Source: Phoronis ovalis (Eukaryota > Phoronida > Phoronidae). From it: 10,040 nt of DNA. The notes under the pieces are model-generated. The model had not been told where the DNA came from. It searched no databases and worked only from the letters and a program-made list of their open reading frames with translations. The translations under genes were made by a program, and so were the position numbers. Every line of letters begins with the position of its first letter. The first letter of the stretch is position 1. The stretch spans positions 1-10,040 of the forward strand of contig JAOXYB010068800.1 of assembly GCA_028565635.1 (NCBI GenBank). The letters are read 5' to 3'. Shown here piece by piece: positions 1 to 7,236 of this stretch.

Positions 1-404
1 GGTATTGTTCTGTGTGTCAAACTGTTATGTTCTTCTCTGAAGCAAAGAAATAATAAAGCTTAATTCAAGTATCGCAACCTTTTACTCGCTCAATCCTAGC
101 GCTACACGAAACACCTATCATTTAAACGAAATTATGTGTGCAATGCAATTTTTTTCAAAAGCAAAACTCTTCCAACTTTAAACAAACAGTACGTTTGTTT
201 TGTTGGTCACATATCTGAATTAAAATGTAATTATCTCGTATTAACTCAAATGGGTTATCAACACAAATTGCCGCGATCATTAGAGGGACGAATATTGATT
301 TATTTTAGTCATCAGAGGGAAAGATTAGAGGAGGTGATTATTAGAGAAAATACGGTATGTTACAAAGGGCAAATAATCGTATGGCAATACCATACGTTCA
401 ATGA
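1..404. other. upstream flank, no recognised gene
   Basis: AT-rich sequence before the methyltransferase gene. An AATAAA hexamer at 52-57 on the + strand could be the poly(A) signal of a gene ending at the left edge, but no coding sequence is visible to support this. An open frame at 136-411 (+) has no recognisable motif, so I treat it as chance. Confidence 0.5.
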
Positions 405-412
405 TATATAAA
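405..412 (+). promoter_or_regulatory. candidate TATA box of the methyltransferase gene
   Basis: TATATAAA lies 38 nt upstream of the chosen ATG at 450, which would put the transcription start near 435-442 and leave a very short 5' UTR. The surrounding sequence is rich in TA steps (for example 419-432), so a chance match is possible. If the transcript is trans-spliced or has an upstream non-coding exon, this site would be irrelevant. Confidence 0.3.
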
Positions 413-449
413 CACCCTGATATAAATATATATTGAGAAGCATAGTATC

Positions 450-588
450 ATGGAGAAAGCAATATCTTGCTCTGCTCACTTTAAGAGCACTTGGGAACCG
501 AAAACGTATCTTGATTCCTGTTTCAGTGACCATGTTTACTATATTCGCTTTTTGGTTGACTGCATGCATAACATATTCGGGAAGTTAG
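450..588 (+). CDS. methyltransferase exon 1 (residues 1-46 plus 1 nt)
   Basis: This exon encodes the N-terminal cap, which in NNMT closes over SAM and substrate. In NNMT this segment reads YLEKYY, with tyrosines lining the active site; here it is YLDSCF, so two aromatic hydroxyls are replaced by Cys and Phe. The exon ends TTAG|GTAAAT at 588/589, phase 1. The same donor sequence recurs 17 nt downstream, but reading on to it meets an in-frame TAG at 603-605. Confidence 0.82.
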
Positions 589-2387
589 GTAAATTTCATT
601 TTTAGGTAAATTTCATCCAGTGGCTAAAAAAAGAATGGCCAAGCTTTCATGAAGTGGGGGTATGGATACCCGTACGAATGATAACTTACTGCGTATGATT
701 TCTCTAATCTCTTAATCTGTTTTCTTGTTTATCAGGTAACATATACACTCAGGTAAGCTGCAATTGGTGTTATACTTTAACTTCATTCGTAATCACAGAA
801 GTTCTTTTTTACAGTTCCATGCCCGAACAGTAATCTGCTTGATTTCGGATGTGGCCCAATTGTTTCCAATGTTCTAAGTGCCAGTCACGTGTATGGAAAC
901 ATTTACATGTGTGATTACGTTGACAAAAGCCGCGAAGAAATTAATAAATGGATGAATAAAGAGAATGATGCTATGAACTACACGGCAATATTAAATGAAA
1001 CAGCTAAAATGGAAGGCAATAAGTAAGAACACAAAGTATTAATGTTATGTCTTACGTTTCTGCAACCGGTATGTTACGCCGTGTAATAAAGTTGCAAATG
1101 TAATAATTATTCCATTCTGAAACGAATAACGTTGCAAAATATAATAATTATTACATTTTGCATTGAAACGACATACTGTTTCGTTACAAAATGTAATAAA
1201 AAATATTTTATTACATTTTGACACGGAATTTTGTTGCAAAATGTAATAATTATTACATAAAATGTAATGTTATGAGCTTTCTTTTTGTAACTTAGTATTA
1301 GACTGATCGAAAATTAATTGGATACTGCCGGGTATAACTGAATTCTTATTGAAACCTGATAAAGCATTGCGACAAATACCCTGATTTTCATCTGATAGCT
1401 GAAAAATATACCTTTTTTACGCGTCTTTAACTCGTGGTGAAAACGACACCCTAGTTGCCAATATTTAGCTAAATATATACCCTTAACACGGAACGCGCGT
1501 TAATAATAATATGTTGATATACAAAAATGTGGGTTGGTAGGAAAAATTAACGACAAATATATATATATAGTATTTTAACTGAAGTACCAACTTGTCTATC
1601 TTATAAATAGGGATAATAGAAACGTCCCAATCGCCATCATAAACATTATATTTGAACATGTGTCAACTTATAATTTCCAAAATTAGACTGACCTTTGACC
1701 TCTAAGTAACCATACATCAAGGTTAACAATTCCTCTACCCCCAGGGACATTACCCCGTGATATATCATGTCTTAAACTTTTGCGGATCCCTTTGCAGAAA
1801 TATAGCTTACTGAAACATGCTCTAGCAGAAATCTTTAAAAAAATTTATTACATTACGAAATAACAAGCAACAACTAGTGCCGGTTAAAGTCTTTGTATGA
1901 CCATCTTGATTTTAGTTGCTTTGTAATTCCTTGCATGTTTGACATAATATGCATTTTTTGTAGTTCCACCCCCGAAATAGTAGAAAACCGGGCTCGTGCT
2001 GCCATCAAAGGTGTGTTAGCATGTGACGCTCTGCAAGACGACCCTTTACTAGGCGGTGATTGTCCTCGTTTGTACGATGCGATCATTGTGTCCCAAGTAC
2101 TAAGAGTAGCCTGTTTAGACCTGGATATTTACAAACGAAGTCTCAAGAAGCTTGTTAATCTTCTTAAACCTGACGGTATATTAGTACTCAGTGAAGATCT
2201 CCGTCAAAGTTGGTGGAACTCTAGTGGGCAAATGTATCCTATTCTGTGGCTTGAAGAAAGTGACCTTAACGAAGCGATTAAAGAAGCAGGCTTGAAAAGT
2301 AGCGACCCATGGATGCGTATAAAAATCCCAGAGAATCCAGACTTCGATGGTAGCGAAACGGTACTTATCGAATGCAAGAAAGTGTAG
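450..2387 (+). CDS. NNMT/PNMT/INMT-family SAM-dependent N-methyltransferase, three exons, complete
   Basis: Joining 450-588, 815-1022 and 1964-2387 gives 256 residues, close to the roughly 260-280 usual for this family. These cytosolic class I enzymes move a methyl group from S-adenosylmethionine to small amines or N-heterocycles; the substrate here cannot be told. Visible family marks, in order: an N-terminal EPKTYLDSCF segment (16-25); the SAM-binding motif I LLDFGCGP (54-61); the acidic ribose-binding position in MCDYVD (D80); ACDAL (135-139); YDAIIVSQVL (153-162); LLKPDGILVL (182-191); and a C-terminal SDLNEAIKEAGL helix (215-226). All splice sites are GT/AG, and the frame runs through a phase 1 and then a phase 2 intron. 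The start ATG has a good context (A at -3, G at +4). The three-exon layout resembles vertebrate PNMT/NNMT genes as I recall them. The family assignment is firm; the paralogue name is not. Confidence 0.9.
585..616 (+). repeat. 15-bp direct repeat that duplicates the exon 1 splice donor
   Basis: TTAGGTAAATTTCAT occurs at 585-599 and again, identically, at 602-616 (period 17). The first copy spans the exon 1 donor (GT at 589-590). The second offers an equally good donor (GT at 606-607). Use of the second adds 17 nt, shifts the frame and brings in a TAG at 603-605, so it would give a prematurely terminated transcript. Confidence 0.85.
815..1022 (+). CDS. methyltransferase exon 2 (SAM-binding motif I and ribose-binding acid)
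   Basis: This 208-nt exon follows a pyrimidine-rich acceptor (gttcttttttacag) and ends AATAA|GTAAGAAC, phase 2. It encodes residues 47-115 plus two bases of codon 116. LLDFGCGPIVSNVLSAS corresponds to the first beta strand and glycine loop (IDIGSGPTIYQLLSA in NNMT), and D80 in MCDYVDKS is the expected ribose-binding acid. W92 with an NY eight residues later is a useful spacing mark, because it recurs in the relic near 4.8 kb. Confidence 0.88.
1023..1963 (+). other. methyltransferase intron 2 (941 nt)
   Basis: GT-AG intron with donor GTAAGAAC and acceptor TTTTTTGTAG. Its first 250 nt hold the palindromic AT-rich repeats listed separately. The rest is AT-rich, with a short AT run at about 1558-1569 and no coding motif or structured RNA that I can recognise. 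Confidence 0.7.
1091..1270. repeat. array of AT-rich palindromic repeat units in intron 2
   Basis: Four related units begin at about 1091, 1131, 1183 and 1233 (spacing 40, 52 and 50 nt). Each starts GTTGCAAA or GTTACAAA and runs into a near-perfect palindrome such as TGTAATAATTATTACA (exact at 1242-1257), often followed by TTTTG. Between units lie shorter inverted pieces (GAAACG and CGTTTC-like). Each unit could fold into an AT hairpin. This may be a degenerate satellite or nested fold-back elements. Confidence 0.75.
1964..2387 (+). CDS. methyltransferase exon 3 (C-terminal two thirds of the catalytic fold)
   Basis: This exon encodes residues 116 (split codon) to 256 and the TAG stop at 2385-2387. 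It continues the family pattern: an ENRARAAIKGVLACD helix and strand, YDAIIVSQVL, VACLDLDIYKRSLKKL, LLKPDGILVL, and the final SDLNEAIKEAGL helix and VLIECKKV strand. An ATG at 1893 would also open this frame, but it lies inside the intron before the acceptor, so it is not taken as a start. Confidence 0.9.
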
Positions 2388-2394
2388 TGTGTTA

Positions 2395-2400
2395 AATAAA
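2395..2400 (+). terminator. poly(A) signal of the methyltransferase gene
   Basis: AATAAA begins 7 nt after the stop codon. Cleavage 10-30 nt downstream would fall at about 2410-2430, giving a 3' UTR of only a few tens of bases that ends at or just before the MITE insertion point at 2431/2432. Confidence 0.6.
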
Positions 2401-2425
2401 CTTAAAAGAGTAAAATGTTATTAGG

Positions 2426-2821
2426 TATAATCAGAAGCACCCACCGAGTCTGTTCCCCATAATATCTGTTCCCCAGACGATTCTGGCTGGCTGGCAAACC
2501 CTAAACCGTCAGTTCATCCAGCTGGTAATGGGGAACAGACCTAATTCCCCACAACAACACCACTAAATGATTTATTTAAGCACGAAACCCCATGAAACAA
2601 CATCTTTTTTTGCAAATTTCAGCTGGCAGATCGAGTTCCCCTGCATTTTTAGCTGGCTGGTGAATTAAAAAAAAATCGGCTTGCTGGTGAGTGGGGAACA
2701 GAGATGGCCTTCCAAGCTACATTACCAAATGGTTTATCTAAGCATGAAACATGTAAAAAAGATATGCTGGTTTGCTATATAAAGTAATAAAAATTATCAT
2801 TGTTGGGTGCTTCTGTATAAT
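2426..2821. mobile_element. MITE-like non-autonomous DNA transposon with a 6-bp target-site duplication
   Basis: The element runs 2432-2815 (384 bp). It starts CAGAAGCACCCA and ends with the exact reverse complement TGGGTGCTTCTG, giving perfect 12-bp terminal inverted repeats. TATAAT directly flanks it on both sides (2426-2431 and 2816-2821), as expected of a target-site duplication. Inside are four copies of a 10-mer: CTGTTCCCCA at 2450-2459 and 2466-2475, and inverted as TGGGGAACAG at 2529-2538 and 2692-2701. Several GCTGGCTGG-like tracts are also present. No transposase is encoded, so it would need one in trans. The CAG start recalls hAT-type ends, but those usually duplicate 8 bp, so the superfamily stays open. 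Confidence 0.85.
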
Positions 2822-4690
2822 CCGGCAGTAGCCTGGTGCCGGCTTTTTTGATTTATTTAATGTGTTTTACTTATACATTTACTGGCGTCATTTTTATTAA
2901 TTTAACATGTAAATTAAGAAATGATGCTACTTGTTATCGTTGTAGTAACAATAAAGTACTTATTAAAACATGTAGACTCTATCGCTTTTTAAAAGTTATA
3001 TTCCGCCCGGGGGTCCGACTTAAGCAATTTACTGGTACCCTTGTTTGTGAATAGATATTTGAAAAAACCCGGCCCCTAATTGCGCTTTCCCATTTTAAAA
3101 ATTTGACCCCCTTTTAATAACTGTCTGAAACAAATTGTAGATATCCTAAATGCGTTGAGAATGTTTTTCAAACCCCTTTTCACTGGAATAGACTCTTCTC
3201 ATGCATGGTTGTTCCAGTCTCCTCCCCTAATACTACATGTGCAAACCAAGCATGCATTCAATAGGAATTATAACAAACATCAAAATTTAAAATAATTGTT
3301 AGGTTTAGAATTTTTTCCTGTTGATATGATATATAATATAGTATAATACTATTACATGTACTCAAATTGTTCTTTTTCTAAAATTTTCTTTCCTGATTTT
3401 TTAAAGTCAGATAAACCTTTATTTGTAATGTAATTGATTGGTAGCTTGCACCTATTGGAATAGCTGTGAGAGGACTCTGTTGCTGTAAGCATTGCTGTTA
3501 GTGAACCCACACAGGTTTCCATCGTGTACACCTGCATGGTTAAATAAATAATCTAATTCTGTCAACCTTATAATGAGCCGGCATGATTTATGAAACTTTC
3601 AAGAAAGGGTAGGGATAGCAAAACAATTTTAATTAAAATCGAGTTAATTGATATTTACATGTAGGTAACTTCATAAACCTAGCCTACTTGGATTTACCCG
3701 AATTAAGAGTGCGCTAGCTTTAACGCTAACTGTGCATGCTAACTGTACGTGTATATGGCATAAGGTCACAACTGATGTAACCCCATTGATGGCGCAAAGG
3801 CTGAAGTAGTGCCAAAACTTTAAATTTATGATTTTTTTTCTTTTTTCCTCCTTGACGCTGGCTTTTTTGTTTGTATTTGTTTGAAGAGAAATCACTGTGC
3901 AAGAGATCAAAACTAATATTAGCTTTTTAAAGTAAAATAAACCAAAACTTGATAGGATTATTTGAGCTAGGGCAAAGTTATGAATTTTGTCAGTTGTGAG
4001 GTTGCATTTTTCTGGGATAGTCTACATAGTGGAATAGCAAAAAATTAACTGGGAGTAGTAGACATAATAATCTTCAGTTCTTACCAGGTAATTTTCTTCG
4101 CGTAATGTTTGGGAAATTTTATAATGATTTAAATTACATGAAATTACTATAGAAGTGGATGGGAAAATCAATTGTGTCCTTATACTATATGATGTCGGAA
4201 ATGCATGACTTAAATTACGTACAATCAAAGGTGCATCACATATATTTTATTTATACTGACAGTGAAACTGAAGACATTGACTGCAAAGGGAACGACTTTA
4301 AAAATTGAAAACATGCAACTTATAATTAAGTCAACAAATAAATAAATAATACAATAGTTTCATCTAAAATATCTCATAAATGGCAGAAATGAGATATCAG
4401 GATTTGTACTCTAAACATATTGTAAGTGTGCGAGTTGATATATATTGGTGAATTGTTTTTGAAAACTGTGTGGTGAATGTTGAATAGCATTATTTACTGA
4501 CGAATGTGAATGAGGTTTAGAAATTGCTGGTGAACAGTGAATTTTCTTTTTTTAGGTGGTGAATAGTGGGGGTACAAACTCCCCTCAATAAAGGTACTCT
4601 TTCGTATATTTTATAAAAATTGTAGCCCTTATTGCGTAACGGGCGTTATCGTGTTTTGCTTTTAATAATAACGTTTTTACGCGTTTTTGT
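2822..4690. other. intergenic DNA, no recognised gene
   Basis: About 1.9 kb without a coding region I can support. Short open frames at 2836-3054 (+), 3352-3537 (-), 3671-3910 (-) and 4022-4228 (-) show no known motif. Small local structures include a 13-bp near-tandem pair (GCTAACTGTGCAT, then GCTAACTGTACGT, 3725-3750), an AAATAAATAAAT run near 4336-4350, the palindromic TAACGGGCGTTA at 4637-4648 and the perfect palindrome TGTTTGCAAACA at 4688-4699. Confidence 0.5.
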
Positions 4691-4794
4691 TTGCAAACAT
4701 GCGTACCAGCCATTGATTTGAGTTGGACCCCGGGGATATTCCAACACTACATTCAGATTAAAACATCGAATATGAATTAACATTTATACACAAT

Positions 4795-4857
4795 AGCGAC
4801 ATCTATGGGTAGCAATCAATCCAAATTGTGCTCTTGGTTAAGCAGCGACATCTGTGG
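4795..4857. repeat. 14-bp near-identical direct repeat inside the methyltransferase relic
   Basis: AGCGACATCTATGG (4795-4808) and AGCGACATCTGTGG (4844-4857) differ at one base and are 49 bp apart. A partly inverted relative, AACCACAGTGCCATC, follows at 4963-4977. This may be a local duplication in the relic or the remains of a small inserted element. Confidence 0.5.
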
Positions 4858-4930
4858 TTTAAATTACTTTATCAATCCCATAAACGAGCGTCTATCTGTC
4901 TTCTTTACTGGTATTGTGTATTTCAGAGAA

Positions 4931-4951
4931 ACAAACTGAAAAACAGTTTGT
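4931..4951. repeat. 8-bp stem hairpin with A5 loop
   Basis: ACAAACTG (4931-4938), AAAAA and CAGTTTGT (4944-4951) form a perfect inverted repeat. It lies in the methyltransferase relic near the frame change, so slippage at this hairpin could have helped break the frame. Confidence 0.6.
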
Positions 4952-5330
4952 AAACTTGTTTGAACCACAGTGCCATCAATCGTAGTATTATTTCATAAAA
5001 ATATTTATTTTGGTTAGGTTGTGTAAGCTTGCTTGGTGTGATATCATTAATTGTCAACACAATTTATTTAGAAAATTCTTGAGTGATTCACGGGGTGGTC
5101 AATCTCGAGATTATTGGAAGCCCATGAAGGAAATGCAGCATGCAAAATTATCCAGTTTTGTAACTTGAAGTGATCTTAAAATAGCAGTCAAAGAAGAAGG
5201 GATAAAGAAAATTGGCCTGTGGAAGATTACGTAAGAATCCACACTTCCAGTCAACAGTATAAATGGTTGTACTAATTGTTTATGTAACTGGGAAGAGCAT
5301 TGCACATTAATTGTACAGCAACACATATAA

Positions 5331-6172
5331 AAGATGCACACATCCTACGTGTGATAACATATATATATTCCAAAATGTTCGTGTTGTATGAAAACGGCTT
5401 TGAAATGGAGTCTAAGCTATATACTGGTTTGCTATTTTTTTATCCAAAAAATGCCATGTTATCCAGTGACACTTTTCGGAATTGGGCAGACAAAAAATGA
5501 AAGCAAATCGTTTAGAATAAATAGTTATTGCACATTTTAAAACCTTAAGATACACATCAAATAATACAATAATACAAATATTTTACATACATGTATGTAT
5601 CTGTAAATTACACTTAGTACCTAGCACTTTAAAAAAATCAAAAAACTACAATATTTGGTACTTTTTGAAACCATTATTGAGGCACAGTCCAACATTCACT
5701 GATTAGGACATGTTTATGTTCAATGAACTTGGTCCATGGTCACAGACAAATTGGTGGTGTCTACACAGCAAATTGGGTACGTATAATAAAGTGATTATTA
5801 AGATAACTAAAATGAATTTATATCTTAATCTGTGATGTTAGGCAAGTCTGTATTTTAAAGTCATTTACTGGTTAAAGAATTCTGTTGCCCCTTATTACAT
5901 CTAGTTTTACTAAGAGTACCACAAATAGATACTCCACTCTGAATCAAGAAAACCATAAGAAACATACAAAATTAGGGCTTCTATTTACAATGCACATGTG
6001 TAAATAGTGCATATCTAACCAGTCATTCCACCATCACTAATCTAGAATAGATCCTGTATGCACAATTCATTTTTTCTAAAAACAAATGTATCCAATTTTT
6101 GCACCATTCCATCAGGTACTATTTTTTTAAATTCAGAACATGTATCATATTTGTCTATCTGGCTTGTTTAAT
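5331..6172. other. intergenic DNA between the relic and the TRAF4-like gene
   Basis: No gene is supported here. Visible structure is limited to a perfect 16-bp palindrome TACATACATGTATGTA (5584-5599) and a 9-bp stem hairpin CTATTTACA/TGTAAATAG (5981-6007). An open frame at 5300-5500 (+) has no recognisable motif. Confidence 0.5.
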
Positions 6173-6178
6173 TTTATT
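6173..6178 (-). terminator. candidate poly(A) signal of the TRAF4-like gene
   Basis: TTTATT on the + strand reads AATAAA on the - strand, about 440 nt beyond the stop codon at 6616. It is the first canonical hexamer I found downstream of the stop, so positions 6173-6615 would be mostly 3' UTR. A variant signal closer to the stop cannot be excluded. Confidence 0.35.
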
Positions 6179-6615
6179 TACTGCAGTGGCCAGTGCGAGG
6201 GTACATAATAAAATGTTTGGCAGTAATTGCTTTTTCTCCAAACAACAAATAATCCTTAACCAATATTAAAACAGAAACAATTCTACATTTAAGAATCACA
6301 AAATATAAATAAATATAACATAAATACAGACGGTACTAACTATGGCAAGAGAAAAATACATTGGTTTAAAATCATTTACAAAACATGTGCATTTGATAAC
6401 CACACATCCCAGAAGAAACCTTTTACAAGTGTATATATAACTTTTGGCACTATTAGACAACATGTTTTTCTGATTTAAAACTTGGTCTTTGTTTACAAGC
6501 TTGTACATTTGCAAATATACTTTTTAGTGAAGTGCAAACCCTTGAGAAACTTAAGGCAATTCATCAAGTCTATTTGAATACTTTAACCATGGTAAAAGCA
6601 GTGTTAAGTTTTGAT

Positions 6616-7236
6616 TTACGGACTCACAAAGTAAGATGTATCCACACTTATCTTCATAAACAATGCATCATCTTTTACGTAATTTCTACTTTTCAACACA
6701 TCATGTGAGACAAATTTTGGATAACCAAATCCAAGAGCTTCTTCCTCTTGGTTAGGAGTTGGTTTTTGAAAATGTTTCCATGTTGCGTCAGGAACAAAAC
6801 TTTCAACAACATTCACTCTTTTGTCTAAGCTTGAACTTTGGTCATATAATGTGAAGGTGATTGGCAGAGAAAATGGCCAATCCAATAAATTATCATACTC
6901 TCCTGGTAAAAGTTTGATATACAACGACAAGTACTTTCCTTCCCCTGATCCATTACCATTTAAAAACACAGAGGCAGAAAGTTTGTAGCCATATTTTCCA
7001 ATAAAAAATGACTGACTCACAACTTCTACATTTCTCTTGCTTTTAGCATCTGCCATTTTGGTTTTATATTCCGGAATTTTCCACAGCAATGTCCCATCTG
7101 TGTTATGAGTTAGAGTTTGTACTGTGTTTCTCATCTGAGTTATTTCAAGTTTTTGTTTGGTGACCAAATCACACATTAAAGACAGATGTACTTTCATGTT
7201 ATCTTGAAGATGTGCATCAAGTGTGAATCTTGGGCA
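6616..7236 (-). CDS. TRAF4-like last exon: coiled coil and MATH/TRAF-C domain
   Basis: This exon opens after a TTTTTTTCAG acceptor with CPRFTLDAHL, which completes the third finger. It runs through LSLMCDLVTKQKLEI, the start of a short coiled coil, then the whole TRAF-C beta sandwich, and stops at 6616-6618. The KYGYK block and the FLNGNGSGEG turn are nearly invariant in TRAF4. It encodes 206 residues, uninterrupted. Confidence 0.93.
   Translation of the reverse strand, partial: CPRFTLDAHLQDNMKVHLSLMCDLVTKQKLEITQMRNTVQTLTHNTDGTLLWKIPEYKTKMADAKSKRNVEVVSQSFFIGKYGYKLSASVFLNGNGSGEGKYLSLYIKLLPGEYDNLLDWPFSLPITFTLYDQSSSLDKRVNVVESFVPDATWKHFQKPTPNQEEEALGFGYPKFVSHDVLKSRNYVKDDALFMKISVDTSYFVSP

Larger units (their letters stand above)
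4703..5330 (+). pseudogene. decayed NNMT/PNMT-family methyltransferase relic (exon 2 and 3 equivalents)
   Basis: Family landmarks appear in the right order and spacing across two frames. From 4712: IDLSWTPGIFQHY, matching IDIGSGPTIYQLL of NNMT (motif I, glycines lost). Then LYTIATSMGSNQSKLCSWL, with a Trp and an NY spaced exactly as in the intact gene at 450-2387. After a frame change near 4920: SEKQTEKQFVNLF, then from 5013 VRLCKLAWCDI (matching LCLDAACPDL), YWKP, and from 5169 SDLKIAVKEEGIKKIGLWKI (matching SDLNEAIKEAGLK of the intact gene). The end, CTLIVQQHI then TAA at 5328-5330, resembles TVLIECKKV then stop. In-frame stops at 4778, 5166 and 5232, the frame change and the lost GxG show that it is dead. 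No copy of exon 1 was found. Exon 2 and 3 equivalents are nearly contiguous, so the 941-nt intron is missing: either a retrocopy or a duplicate whose intron was lost. Confidence 0.62.

Noticed and set aside
136-411. 91-residue open frame upstream of the methyltransferase
   Set aside because: No family motif, no splice or signal context, and it overlaps the candidate promoter; likely chance in a stop-poor patch.
2836-3054. 72-residue hydrophobic frame after the MITE
   Set aside because: No recognisable signal peptide architecture, family or regulatory context; composition fits AT-rich non-coding DNA.
3352-3537. Minus-strand 61-residue frame with protein-like composition (METCVGSLTAML...)
   Set aside because: A possible acceptor lies just upstream, but I recognise no family and see no connecting exons, so it cannot be supported as a gene.
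5111-5341. Minus-strand 76-residue Cys-rich frame
   Set aside because: It is the antisense shadow of the methyltransferase relic, which gives a better explanation on the + strand.
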